64,000 nucleotides of DNA from Xanthomonas albilineans (GCF_002939705.1 NZ_MDCB01000011.1:62001-126000), one strand, 5' to 3'. Positions 17,352 to 26,042 are shown, counted from the first letter of the stretch. Notes: generated from the letters alone by a model not told the origin. Program-made: numbers and translations.

Positions 17352-17930
17352 TTACTTGCCATCGGCCGAGACACCGGCATCCGCGCCAAGTGAGGCAGAG
17401 CCACTCGCCTGCTTCCCTTCCGCGCCCGCCTGACCCGAAGCCGACACGGCACCACCGGCCGCACCGCCCTTGGTCGCGCGATGCGACGCGCTGCCCTTGG
17501 CGTGACTGTGTGCTTTACCGCTCGCGCCCGCCACGCCATCCATACTGCCGGCCGCGTCGCCTGCGGCAGACAGCGCCGTACCGGACTTGGCTGCGCTGGC
17601 AGCAGTACCCAGCGCGCCATCGGCCTCGGTCATCGCCCCGCTCGCCGTCTTGCGTGCCGCCGCCGCACCGCGCGCTGCGCCCGCCCGTACGTGCTGCGAG
17701 GTTTGTTCGATGCCGTCGCGGGCATGCTCCAGCGGAGCGCCCGCATCCACTCGGCCCGCGCCCGCAGCGGTAGCGCCCAAATTCCCCGCCGCCTGCCCGC
17801 CCAGGGTGCCGTTCACCGCACCGCCCAGGCCGCCCGCGCCACCCAGTGCCTGCGCACCAGCACACGGCGCCATCGCCACCATCGCCACCAGCACCGCGCT
17901 CGCCATCAGAGTCTTGGTCTTGCTGTTCAT
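17352..17930 (-). CDS. Exported low-complexity Ala/Gly-rich protein
   Basis: The 192-residue protein has a signal peptide (TLMASAVLVAMVAMAPCAGAQA, cut near residue 27). The rest is composed mainly of Ala, Gly and Ser with scattered charged residues: first a Gly-rich part (GGAGGLGGAVNGTLGGQAAG), then Ala-rich probable helices (ARGAAAARKTASGAMTEADGA) and a His/Lys/Ser-rich tract. No enzymatic motif is seen. A good GAGGAG precedes the ATG at 17930. Its composition suggests a disordered or helical periplasmic/secreted protein. No family is recognised. Confidence 0.72.
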   Translation of the reverse strand: MNSKTKTLMASAVLVAMVAMAPCAGAQALGGAGGLGGAVNGTLGGQAAGNLGATAAGAGRVDAGAPLEHARDGIEQTSQHVRAGAARGAAAARKTASGAMTEADGALGTAASAAKSGTALSAAGDAAGSMDGVAGASGKAHSHAKGSASHRATKGGAAGGAVSASGQAGAEGKQASGSASLGADAGVSADGK

Positions 17931-18383
17931 TGCGTTCTCCTCATTCCGCCACCGGGAATCAGTGGCTTGGTCCCTTATATACGAGTCAAAAGCAACGCCA
18001 CTTCAACAGGAACATAGATGCAGACAGGCCGCATTCACCGGCTGGGCATGCGCGATGCCCCCTCACCGCACGCCCAAGCTTGCAACTACGCGCAGACTTC
18101 GCCGCAATGCTCGATGCACGTATTCCGGCACGCATCTTGACGAATGAAAACGCACACCAAACAGCATCAGTACCTGAGGCCGATCAGCCAACCACCGGCA
18201 TGCATGCCTATGTCAAGCGCAGCGGCACCGCGACGCAGCACGGCAACGGCGGCACTGGGCGATACCAACGTTTGACGACAGCGCCGGGAGCTCTGGTACA
18301 AACACTGGAGCTATAGCTCACGGTGAGTTACAAGTGAGTTACAGGCCAAGATCTGTAACGGCGAACGGCACGCGCGGCTGGCG
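17931..18383. other. Long intergenic region without a clear gene
   Basis: No reading frame here has a convincing start, codon pattern or family resemblance. At its right end (18308-18343) it contains a perfect 12-base palindrome GAGCTATAGCTC, an interrupted palindrome CTCACGGTGAG and two tandem copies of GTGAGTTACA 11 bases apart. This cluster lies 40 bases beyond the stop of the MarR gene. Confidence 0.4.
18308..18343. repeat. Palindrome plus tandem decamer cluster
   Basis: GAGCTATAGCTC (18308-18319) is a perfect palindrome. CTCACGGTGAG (18317-18327) overlaps it, and GTGAGTTACA occurs at 18323-18332 and 18334-18343. The spacing of one helical turn suggests a protein-binding site, but no adjacent promoter was identified. 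Confidence 0.4.
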
Positions 18384-18890
18384 CTAGCCAACCTGAGCGT
18401 GAGAGTCGACGCCACTCAACATCTTTTTCAGCAAACGCTCCAATTGCTGCTGTTCGTCGACATTCAGGCCTTTGGTTTCGGCGTATAGAAACGCGCACAC
18501 ATCTGGCAACAGCCTTTCGATCAAGGCGATACCGGCTGGTTGCAGGGTCATTGCAACCTTGCGGCGGTCTTCATGACTGGCCATGCGCAACAGCAAACCC
18601 TTGCTGCAGAGGCTATCGGTAAGGCGGGTGATGTTGGCCGGTTTCTCACTGGCAGCCTCGGCCACTTCGGTGGGAGTCATGCAGTTGCCGGGTGTGCCGT
18701 ACAGCATCATCAGGATATCGTATTCCGGCGGGCTGATGCCGTAATCCTTAAGCGCCACGCATGCGTTGGCGTGGACGCGCTTGTAAAGATGCTTGACCAA
18801 CCGCATCAACACGGCCGGAGAACGTGGAAATGCATGGTAGCGCTCGCATGTGTAGACCACACGTCGCTCGGTCTGATCGAAACTGCTCAT
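18384..18890 (-). CDS. MarR family transcriptional regulator
   Basis: A 168-residue winged-helix regulator. The DNA-binding part includes YGISPPEYDILMMLYG, MTPTEVAEAASEKPANITRLTDSLCSKGLL and the wing DRRKVAMTLQPAG. It is closest in style to the EmrR/MprA branch, which usually sits in front of a multidrug efflux operon that it represses. Here the neighbours are unrelated and no emrAB-like genes are adjacent, so it is either a stand-alone regulator or has lost its operon. The Met at 18890 gives the better N-terminus (SSFDQTERRVVYTCER). Confidence 0.9.
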   Translation of the reverse strand: MSSFDQTERRVVYTCERYHAFPRSPAVLMRLVKHLYKRVHANACVALKDYGISPPEYDILMMLYGTPGNCMTPTEVAEAASEKPANITRLTDSLCSKGLLLRMASHEDRRKVAMTLQPAGIALIERLLPDVCAFLYAETKGLNVDEQQQLERLLKKMLSGVDSHAQVG

Positions 18891-19077
18891 AGGGGTTTGG
18901 GGGTAATCGCAGGTGGAGAGTGGAGGCGAAGACAACAATGCTGCTCAGTGTGACTGATGCCGAGGAAAGTGGAAACGTCGGCATGCTCGGTTCAACATTG
19001 CACACTCCCGATACAAGGCGCGGCGACGGCGCGAACAGGAACCCGCCACAGGTAGTCGCTTCGCCTTGCAGCAGTAG

Positions 19078-19920
19078 CTAGGCGACGAACAACCTCGCAT
19101 ATTCGGGTGCAACCAGAGCACGCAATACACTGGCCGGCACGTCGACTATTTGCGTGCCATCGGAATACGCCCCCACCTGGTACGGCGGAAACACAAAGCG
19201 CACAGCGGTGATTTTGCCGCTCGCATCGACCAGCGGCTGGAACTGACTGAAGTTGCGGGCCTGCGGCGTGGTGCCCTCGGCGATCAGCTTGTCGACATTG
19301 AGTATCAGCTGATCCTGATCGTCTCGCCGCAGCTGCGCGGCATGAACCCGTGCTCGCAGCGCATGGTGAAGTTGCGCGGCAGCGTAAGTAGCCACACTCT
19401 TCCAATGACCGGCATCGGGGATCAATTCCTCGGCGGTCAGCATACGTTGCTGCTGCGGTAACCACACAAAACGCACAAGCAGTGGCTCGCCATGAGCGCC
19501 ACCGGTATAGCGACTGCCATCGGCCGCCAACGCGACCAGATCCGGCTGTTCCAGCAACAGATCGAACTGCAGGGACAATTCGTAAGGTGCACGCGAACGG
19601 TCGTTACCGATGCCTTCGACCGCCTGCATCAACTCGCCGCGCGCACGCTGCGCATAACGATTAGCCGCCTCGGCCAGACCCGGATAGTGGTTGATGGCCG
19701 CAGGAAAAGTCATCCCAATCACATAGTTTGGGTTGTGCTCGACGATGTCCTTCAACTCCAACGCTGCGGCACCGGTTGGTGCAACAGACACATCGGCCTG
19801 GCTCGCTGACAGCGTTGGCGCCAAGACGGTCGTCTGCTCGCGCTTACACCCGAGCACTGACAATGTCACTGCCAGTGCAAGCACAACCCATGCCACTTGC
19901 CGGTTACATCTGATTTGCAT
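19078..19920 (-). CDS. DUF3298 (RsiV-like) domain lipoprotein
   Basis: The 280-residue protein starts at 19920, with a signal peptide ending in lipobox SVLGC (cysteine about residue 24). After a low-complexity linker comes a DUF4163/DUF3298-like domain: conserved PYELSLQFDLLLEQ and the GGAHGEPLLVRFVW block, then a C-terminal FVFPPYQVGAYSDGTQIVDVP. That last motif is diagnostic of DUF3298, which in RsiV of Bacillus binds lysozyme. It is expected to be a periplasm-facing lipoprotein. A link to lysozyme sensing would be speculation here, because no sigma factor gene is adjacent. Confidence 0.85.
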   Translation of the reverse strand: MQIRCNRQVAWVVLALAVTLSVLGCKREQTTVLAPTLSASQADVSVAPTGAAALELKDIVEHNPNYVIGMTFPAAINHYPGLAEAANRYAQRARGELMQAVEGIGNDRSRAPYELSLQFDLLLEQPDLVALAADGSRYTGGAHGEPLLVRFVWLPQQQRMLTAEELIPDAGHWKSVATYAAAQLHHALRARVHAAQLRRDDQDQLILNVDKLIAEGTTPQARNFSQFQPLVDASGKITAVRFVFPPYQVGAYSDGTQIVDVPASVLRALVAPEYARLFVA

Positions 19921-20002
19921 GCGCTGTCTCACGTCGACTTTCCCGTGTTCTGCTGTGTGTACGTGAATGACGCACATCGTGCGGTTGAGTTGCCCTGCGC
20001 GC

Positions 20003-20278
20003 TCAACCGAGCAACACCGCGTATTGTGGGTGGCGTTGAATGAAGACCGCGGCATACGAACAGGACGGTACGACCTTCATTCCTTGCGACTGTGCATATT
20101 CCAACGCTGCCGCCACCAACATTGCGGCTAGGCCACGGCCACCGATCGCGGTCGGCACGCCGGTGTGGACGATCACCATGCGCTCGCGCTCCAGCACGTA
20201 GTCGAGTTCGGCCCTGTGACCGTCAAGGTGCAGGGTGAAGCGACGCTCTTGCGGCTCGTGCGCGATGGAAGCAGCCAT
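20003..20278 (-). CDS. Small GNAT-like N-acetyltransferase (YjdJ type)
   Basis: A 91-residue protein starting at 20278. It corresponds to the compact acetyltransferase family (COG2388-like): RFTLHLDGHRAELDYVLE gives the first strands and GVPTAIGGRGLAAMLVAAALEYAQSQGMKVVPSCSYAAVFIQRHPQY the acetyl-CoA loop and conserved C-terminus. Substrate is unknown. It lies 82 bases upstream of the DUF3298 gene on the same strand. Confidence 0.88.
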   Translation of the reverse strand: MAASIAHEPQERRFTLHLDGHRAELDYVLERERMVIVHTGVPTAIGGRGLAAMLVAAALEYAQSQGMKVVPSCSYAAVFIQRHPQYAVLLG

Positions 20279-20470
20279 GAGGATCTGAGGAAGGAAGTGT
20301 CTGCGGTAGCACAGTGTCCACATCCGCTCGCCACCGTGATGTGAAGCAAATCGTTCGCTAAAGCACACTCAAGTCGCGCCATCGGCAGCCGCTACCCTCA
20401 TGACAGGGCAATGCCTTGGCATGGGAGTTGCTTATCCCATCACAACACGATCGAACAGGGGCAAGGCGTA

Positions 20471-20671
20471 ATGAGCGAGAACAGATATCAGCAGGGCGAC
20501 CCAGATGCCGCCATGCTAGAAGAGATGTTCCAACTCGCACTCAACGGCGAACTCAACGACGGAAGATTCAAGCAACTCAACGACGAGATCTACGAGCGCC
20601 TGCGGTGCACCTACGAAAATTCTGCCATCGGCAGCGCCAAGGCGCAGTTACGCGGCCAACAAATCGGTTGA
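20471..20671 (+). CDS. Small conserved-looking hypothetical protein
   Basis: A 66-residue acidic protein starting at the ATG at 20471 (MSENRYQQGDPD). It is rich in Glu, Asn, Leu and Gln with one predicted helical core (DAAMLEEMFQLALNGELND). Codon use is normal and a hairpin follows the gene, supporting that it is expressed. No signal peptide or known motif is visible. Confidence 0.6.
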   Translation: MSENRYQQGDPDAAMLEEMFQLALNGELNDGRFKQLNDEIYERLRCTYENSAIGSAKAQLRGQQIG

Positions 20672-20750
20672 CGCCGGCACGACCACCGCACGTGCTCACC
20701 CAAGCTTGCCTCGTCCCGTGCAGAAGAGACAACGCCACTGCACCCTGAGC

Positions 20751-20772
20751 AGCCGCAACGCGCGCTGCGGCT
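20751..20772. terminator. Hairpin between convergent genes
   Basis: AGCCGCA (20751-20757) pairs with TGCGGCT (20766-20772). It lies between the small plus-strand gene ending at 20671 and the minus-strand rhomboid gene ending at 20781, so it could serve either. There is no strong U-run. Confidence 0.45.
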
Positions 20773-20780
20773 GGTGCAAT

Positions 20781-21416
20781 TCAGCCGGGGCCAAAGCGCG
20801 GGTTTGCCAACTCGCTTAGAAAATGCTGCAGCACCGCTGGCTGCATGATCAGCACAAACATCACCCCGAACCCCGCACCGGCCAGATGCGCGCTGTGATT
20901 GACATTATCGCCGCCGCGGCGATCCATCCAGATGCTGTAAGCGACGTAGAACACCGCGTAGATGATCGCTGGGATCGGGATCGGGATGAAAAAAAAGAAA
21001 ATCCCGGTCCAAGGCGCTATGAGGATGAAGGCGAACAGCACTGCCGACACCGCACCGGAGGCACCCAGACTCATGAAATTGGGATTTTTCCGGTTCTTCA
21101 GGTAACTCGGCAGAATCGAGACCAGCAGCGCTCCAAGGTAAAACAGCGGATACACCAACGTGCTGCCGGTCAGACGCTCCATCAGCACTTCGATCGGGCC
21201 GCCGAAGAAGTACAGCGTGACCATATTGAACAGCAAGTGCGGGAAATCGGCGTGGATGAAACCATAGGTCACCAATCGGTCGTACTGCTTGTGACGATCA
21301 ATCGCCGGCGGCCACAGAATCAGCCGGTCGAGCAGCCTGCGATTGTTGAACGCCCCCCATGACACCAGCACGGTGAGGACGATGAGAATCAGATTGATGG
21401 GGGGGATGGAGGGCAT
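20781..21416 (-). CDS. Rhomboid family intramembrane serine protease
   Basis: A 211-residue protein with about six transmembrane helices. The catalytic dyad is visible: GASGAVSA carries the nucleophile Ser (GxSG, about residue 120), and the His is in NHSAHLAGAGFG near residue 175. The HxxxN motif of TM2 is seen in HLLFNMVTLYFFGG. Such enzymes cleave transmembrane substrates within the membrane. A Phe/Ile/Pro-rich loop (FFFFIPIPIPAI) is a peculiarity of this subgroup. Confidence 0.92.
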   Translation of the reverse strand: MPSIPPINLILIVLTVLVSWGAFNNRRLLDRLILWPPAIDRHKQYDRLVTYGFIHADFPHLLFNMVTLYFFGGPIEVLMERLTGSTLVYPLFYLGALLVSILPSYLKNRKNPNFMSLGASGAVSAVLFAFILIAPWTGIFFFFIPIPIPAIIYAVFYVAYSIWMDRRGGDNVNHSAHLAGAGFGVMFVLIMQPAVLQHFLSELANPRFGPG

Positions 21417-21424
21417 GCGAGGTC

Positions 21425-21619
21425 TCAGATGGAAAGGTAATGGTCAACCATGCGCCCGTGGTACGCGGATAGCCCGAACAGGCCCGAAGCAGCGAACGCG
21501 GCGAAGAAGAACATCAGGAAGGTGGTCTCGCTAAGCCCGCAGCGGCCGATATGCGCAACGACCCACGCAGTGAACAGCATCATCAGCACCACCTCTCCAG
21601 GGTTCAAGACGCCCATCAT
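21425..21619 (-). CDS. Small membrane protein, unknown function
   Basis: The frame can be extended upstream to 21925, but only the last 64 residues look like protein: two hydrophobic segments (VVLMMLFTAWVVAHIG and TFLMFFFAAFAASGLFGLSAY) followed by a short polar tail. The ATG at 21619 (tandem ATG ATG) is chosen. It precedes the rhomboid gene by 8 bases on the same strand and may be co-transcribed with it. No family is recognised. Confidence 0.6.
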   Translation of the reverse strand: MMGVLNPGEVVLMMLFTAWVVAHIGRCGLSETTFLMFFFAAFAASGLFGLSAYHGRMVDHYLSI

Positions 21620-22061
21620 GGGGCCAATTTCGGCAAGGTGCCAAGATGATCCGCCCTTGGCTAACCGCCACCTACCATCGATGCTGCCATGCAGCACAAC
21701 CAAGCCGGCGAGATCGCAAGCCGCTCTGCTCGGCACCGATCTGCACCAACATGGCATAAGCTTCCATCCCCTACCCGCAGTGGGCGACATTGCCAATAGA
21801 GACCTTCCGCACCGACGACGCCAGCTTCGCCACGCATTCAAACGCGCACCGTCGGCGCCGACGCGCTGTTCCTGCCAATCGCCCAGCCCAAGGCACGGCT
21901 CCTGATGGCTCTGCTGGAACTGCATGCGCCTGACTCCTTTTGTATCCGATCATGATTAACGACGAAGCACCGTCCTCATACCACCAACGCTAATCCCACA
22001 ACCGTGAGATGAGACTGATGCGACATTCCTTCAGCTACCAGAGAAAGGCCACAGACCCGCT
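21620..22061. other. Intergenic region before the EEP-GH3 gene
   Basis: Several frames are open here on both strands, but none looks like a functional protein; the minus-strand frames contain scattered protein-like words that may be decayed coding sequence. Promoters for the divergent genes must lie here. The section near 21940-22020 is A+T-richer. No operator or terminator is obvious. Confidence 0.4.
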
Positions 22062-25037
22062 ATGAAAGCATCCATAGTATTGCGTTGCCTCGCAATCGCC
22101 TGGCCGGTCCTCGCCACGCCAGTGCCAGCCACAGCCACGGACACCCCGACTCTAAGCGTAGTCACTCTGAACCTGTCTCAGCATCGACAGGACTGGCCGC
22201 AGCGCCGCGACCAAATCGCCGATACGCTGCGCGCGCTACGACCGGACGCCATCGTCCTGGAAGACATGCCGCAGGACGACGCCCTGCCCGATCAAGCACA
22301 GTGGCTGGCCGCGCAGCTCGGCGAGCCGTGGGACGTCGCCAGCATCGATTCGCCCAGTGCAAACCGGCGCCACGATAATGCGCTACTGACCCGACACCCG
22401 GTCCTGTCGCGCGAACAGATTCGCCTGAACCCACGCGACAACGACAGCAATGCCACGCGCCTGCGCCTGGAAGTGAGCGCTCGCGTAGTGAATCTCTACA
22501 CCGCTCCACTGCACTTGAATCGCGCCGACGGCACCCGTACCCAACACGAGTTACAGGATTTGCTTGCGTGGATCGCGCACAGCGCCGACGGCGCACCGTC
22601 GCTGCTGGCGGGCGATTTCAAAGTCGGCACCGACACAGCGGGACTAGCTGCGCTCCGCCGCGATTTCGACGACAACGACGCCAGCCTGGACGGGCACGGC
22701 AATCGCCGTCCCGGCAACGCGCTGAATTCAAAACGTTCAAGGCCCGAGCCCGTCTCCATGCTATTCTTCCAGCGCGAGCGCTTTGTCCCGGTCGCCAGCC
22801 GCAGCTTGTTGCAGACAACCAATCGCCACGGCGCCTCGGCTCCGGACGACTTCGCTTGGCTCAACACATTGCGTCTGCTCCCTAACACCAACGTCGATGC
22901 ACAGCATCCGTGGGCCGACCGTAGCCTGGCACCAGACCGTCGCGCCGCGCTGCTGGTGCAGGCTATGACCGAGGACGAAAAATTCCAGATGCTGCGCAGC
23001 TACTTCGGGCTTAGCAAGAACGGCAATCCGCGTCCGCCCGGCGCGATCGGCTCGGCAGGCTACGTACCGGCGATTGAGCGCCTGGGCATCCATGCGCAGC
23101 AACTGGCCGATGCCGGGGTCGGCGTGACCAATCCAGGCAACATCCGCCCCGGCGACCATGCCACAGCATTGCCGTCCACGCTCGCCACCACCTCCACATG
23201 GAACCGCGAACTGGCCTACACCGGCGGCGTCACCATGGGACGCGAAGCGTGGCAGCAAGGCTTCAACGTGCTGCTGGCCGGCAGCGTCAACCTACAGCGC
23301 GATCCACGCAACGGTCGCAACTTCGAGTATGCCGGCGAAGACCCGGTGTTGGCCGGCGCCATGGTCGGCGAATTGATCCGCGGGGTGCAAAGCCAGCATG
23401 TGGTCTCGACCATGAAGCATTTCGCGCTCAACGACCTGGAAACCGGGCGCGACAGCCACAGCGCCGACATCGGCGCACAGGCCATGCACGAATCGGACCT
23501 ATTGGCCTTCGAACTGGCGCTGAAGATCGGCGCGCCGCAGGCGGTGATGTGCGCATACAACCGCATCAATGGCGTGTACGCCTGCGAGCACGACTATTTG
23601 CTCAACAAAGTACTGAAACAAGAATGGAAGTTCCCCGGCTACGTGATGTCAGACTGGGGCGCTGTGCATAGCGGCGCCAAGGCGGCGATGGCCGGCCTGG
23701 ATCAGGAGTCGGCCGGCGAAGCGTTCGACAAAGAAGTGTACTTCGACCAGCCGCTGCGCATGGCCGTAACCGCCGGCAGCGTGCCGCAGGCACGCGTGGA
23801 CGACATGGTCCGGCGGATCCTGCGTGCCTTCATCGCCACAGGCAGCTACGACCACCCGCCGCAACACCAACCGATCGACGATGCCGCTGGCGGGCTGATC
23901 GCGCAACGTCTGGTCGAGGAAGGCACGGTGCTACTGCGCAACGAGCAGCAGACGCTGCCGCTACCGCGCAACCTGCACCGCATCGCGGTGATCGGTGGAC
24001 ATGCCGACAAGGGCGTAATCGGCGGTGGCGGTTCATCGATGGTCGGCTTCACCGCCAACGGCGGCAATGCGGTACCGGACATCGCCCCGACCACGTGGCC
24101 CGGCCCGGTGATGTACCACCCCTCCTCGCCGCTGCAGGCGCTGCGCAAGGCACTACCAGAGGCGCAGATCGACTACGCCAGCGGCGATGATCTAGCCGCC
24201 GCGGCCAAGCTCGCGCGCAGTGCCGAAGCGGTGATCGTATTCGCCACGCAGTGGGCGGCCGAATCGGTGGACCTGCCCGACATCCGCCTGCCCGGCCAGC
24301 AGGACGCGCTGATCGCCGCGATGGCCAAGGCCAATCCACGCACAGTCGTGGTCCTGGAGACCAATGGCCCGGTGGCGATGCCGTGGCTACGACAGGTGCC
24401 GGCGGTACTGGAAGCCTGGTACCCCGGCATCCGCGGCGGCGAAGGGCTGGCGCGCCTGCTGCTGGGCGACGTCAATCCGTCCGGACGCCTGCCGGTCACC
24501 TGGCTGCGCGACGTGGCGCAACTCCCGCGTCCCTCGATTCCAGGACTGGGCCCCAACCCGGCACAACCGGCCGGCCGCAACGTCGATTACACCATCGAAG
24601 GGGCCAATGTCGGCTACCGCTGGTTCGCCGCGCGCGGGCTGAAACCACTGTATCCGTTTGGCTATGGTCTGTCCTACACGCAGTTCGCCTACGCCAACTT
24701 CAGCGTGCGGATGGACGGGGCCAATGTCGTCGCCAGCGTCGAGGTGCGCAATACCGGCACGCGCGAAGGCGCCGATGTCGCCCAACTGTATCTACGCCTG
24801 CCGCAAGGACACGCCACGCCGATCCGCTTGGTCGGCTGGAAAAAGGTAATGCTCAAGCCCGGCGAAAGCCGTCGCATCCACATCGTCGCCGAGCCCAAGA
24901 CCCTGGCCGACTACGACCCGGCGCAACGCCACTGGCACATCGCCGCCGGCACTTACGCATTCATGCTTGGACGTTCGGCGACACAGGCCGAAGCCAGCGC
25001 GCCACTGCAGTTGCAAGAAAGGGGGCTGGCCCCCTGA
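22062..25037 (+). CDS. Exported fusion: EEP-fold nuclease/phosphatase-like domain + GH3 beta-glucosidase
   Basis: The 991-residue precursor has a signal peptide (residues 1-26). Residues about 30-270 form an endonuclease/exonuclease/phosphatase (EEP) domain with VVTLNL (N37) and IVLED (E67) retained. The usual GDFN is GDFK (residues 184-187, N replaced by K) and the C-terminal SDH motif is not seen, so catalysis is doubtful. From about 280 a complete GH3 enzyme follows. Its features are KHFALNDLET, the nucleophile Asp in YVMSDWGAVHSG (D531), a second alpha/beta domain (LPGQQDALIAAMA) and a C-terminal fibronectin-III-like domain (about 885-980). Inferred role: periplasmic or secreted beta-glucoside hydrolysis. 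Such a fusion is not a standard GH3 arrangement to my knowledge. Confidence 0.88.
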   Translation: MKASIVLRCLAIAWPVLATPVPATATDTPTLSVVTLNLSQHRQDWPQRRDQIADTLRALRPDAIVLEDMPQDDALPDQAQWLAAQLGEPWDVASIDSPSANRRHDNALLTRHPVLSREQIRLNPRDNDSNATRLRLEVSARVVNLYTAPLHLNRADGTRTQHELQDLLAWIAHSADGAPSLLAGDFKVGTDTAGLAALRRDFDDNDASLDGHGNRRPGNALNSKRSRPEPVSMLFFQRERFVPVASRSLLQTTNRHGASAPDDFAWLNTLRLLPNTNVDAQHPWADRSLAPDRRAALLVQAMTEDEKFQMLRSYFGLSKNGNPRPPGAIGSAGYVPAIERLGIHAQQLADAGVGVTNPGNIRPGDHATALPSTLATTSTWNRELAYTGGVTMGREAWQQGFNVLLAGSVNLQRDPRNGRNFEYAGEDPVLAGAMVGELIRGVQSQHVVSTMKHFALNDLETGRDSHSADIGAQAMHESDLLAFELALKIGAPQAVMCAYNRINGVYACEHDYLLNKVLKQEWKFPGYVMSDWGAVHSGAKAAMAGLDQESAGEAFDKEVYFDQPLRMAVTAGSVPQARVDDMVRRILRAFIATGSYDHPPQHQPIDDAAGGLIAQRLVEEGTVLLRNEQQTLPLPRNLHRIAVIGGHADKGVIGGGGSSMVGFTANGGNAVPDIAPTTWPGPVMYHPSSPLQALRKALPEAQIDYASGDDLAAAAKLARSAEAVIVFATQWAAESVDLPDIRLPGQQDALIAAMAKANPRTVVVLETNGPVAMPWLRQVPAVLEAWYPGIRGGEGLARLLLGDVNPSGRLPVTWLRDVAQLPRPSIPGLGPNPAQPAGRNVDYTIEGANVGYRWFAARGLKPLYPFGYGLSYTQFAYANFSVRMDGANVVASVEVRNTGTREGADVAQLYLRLPQGHATPIRLVGWKKVMLKPGESRRIHIVAEPKTLADYDPAQRHWHIAAGTYAFMLGRSATQAEASAPLQLQERGLAP

Positions 25038-25160
25038 CAGATCCAGAAACTCCGGCAGCGCATGCATCAGGCCCGGGTGCGATGATGGCTTGTGGCTCGC
25101 GTCGCCAGGCGCGGCATCATCTCGCGCCCTACACGCAATGCTGAAGACAGGCGTCCTAGC

Positions 25161-26042
25161 ATGGAGCCAATGAGCACCCTCATTTCTCCATGGCATCGCA
25201 CCGGCTGGTTGCTACTGGCCGCGGCGGTGCATGCGCAGGCGCTACCATCCGTAGTGACTCCAGTGCATGGCGCACCGGGGGCCGCGCTCACGATTGTCAC
25301 ACTCAACCTTGCGCAGGAACGCGACGCTTGGCCTACGCACGGCGAACGCCTCGTCGAAGCGCTGCAACGTCTGCATCCCGATGCCATTGCCGTACAGGAA
25401 GTGCTGCAAACCCCCGACATGCCAAATCAGGCGCAGTGGCTGGCGGCGCGACTCGGCTACCACTGCCACTTCATCAGCCCCGACCCGCCAAGCCGGCCAC
25501 AGCGCCGCGGCAATGCGCTACTGACCCACCTGCCGGTATTGGAAGAAGCCGAAACCCTACTGCATCCGTCCGAGGACTACAGCGTGGCCGGACTGGTACG
25601 GGTGGAACTGCACGGACAAGCGCTGAACCTGTATTTCACCCGTTTGCATGCGGCGCGGGACGGCAGCGCCAACCGCCGCGAACAGGTCGACGACCTGATG
25701 ACCTGGATCCACGCAACCGCCGAGGGCGTCCCCTCGCTACTGGCCGGCGGGTTCTTCGCCGCCGCACGCGCACCGGAATTGGCGCCATTGGCCACGCATT
25801 TCGACGACGGCGCCATCCGCGTGCGCAACGAAACCCCGCGCAACAACCTGGACCTGCGCCTGCTCAAAAGCGCGCAAACCACCAACAATGTGTTCTTCGA
25901 ACGCGGCCATTTCCGGCCATTGCGTAGCGCACGCCTATTTGAGGATCAACCCGCCACTGCGCACGTGACCGCCGCACACGGCCTGCTGATGGCACTGCAA
26001 CCGCTGGATCAGGCGCCAGAGCCGATATCGGCGCTGCCGTAA
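25161..26042 (+). CDS. Exported EEP-domain protein, paralogue of the fused domain, damaged active site
   Basis: The 293-residue protein starts at 25161 (or Met 25170), with a hydrophobic export segment (GWLLLAAAVHAQA). It aligns with the N-terminal domain of the preceding gene product throughout (VTLNL, HPDAIAVQEV, QAQWLAARLG, GNALLTHLPVL, GVPSLLAGGFF). Early catalytic Asn and Glu are kept. The GDFN motif is GGFF (G197 in place of the essential Asp) and SDHxG is AAHG near the C-terminus. It is therefore probably a non-catalytic paralogue. It lies 123 bases after the fusion gene on the same strand, suggesting a tandem duplication and possible operon. Confidence 0.82.
   Translation: MEPMSTLISPWHRTGWLLLAAAVHAQALPSVVTPVHGAPGAALTIVTLNLAQERDAWPTHGERLVEALQRLHPDAIAVQEVLQTPDMPNQAQWLAARLGYHCHFISPDPPSRPQRRGNALLTHLPVLEEAETLLHPSEDYSVAGLVRVELHGQALNLYFTRLHAARDGSANRREQVDDLMTWIHATAEGVPSLLAGGFFAAARAPELAPLATHFDDGAIRVRNETPRNNLDLRLLKSAQTTNNVFFERGHFRPLRSARLFEDQPATAHVTAAHGLLMALQPLDQAPEPISALP

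Noticed and set aside
21425-21925. Upstream extension of the small membrane protein to 21925
   Set aside because: The extra 102 residues (Trp/Arg/Cys-rich) have no protein-like pattern; only the last 64 look coding, so the shorter start was chosen.
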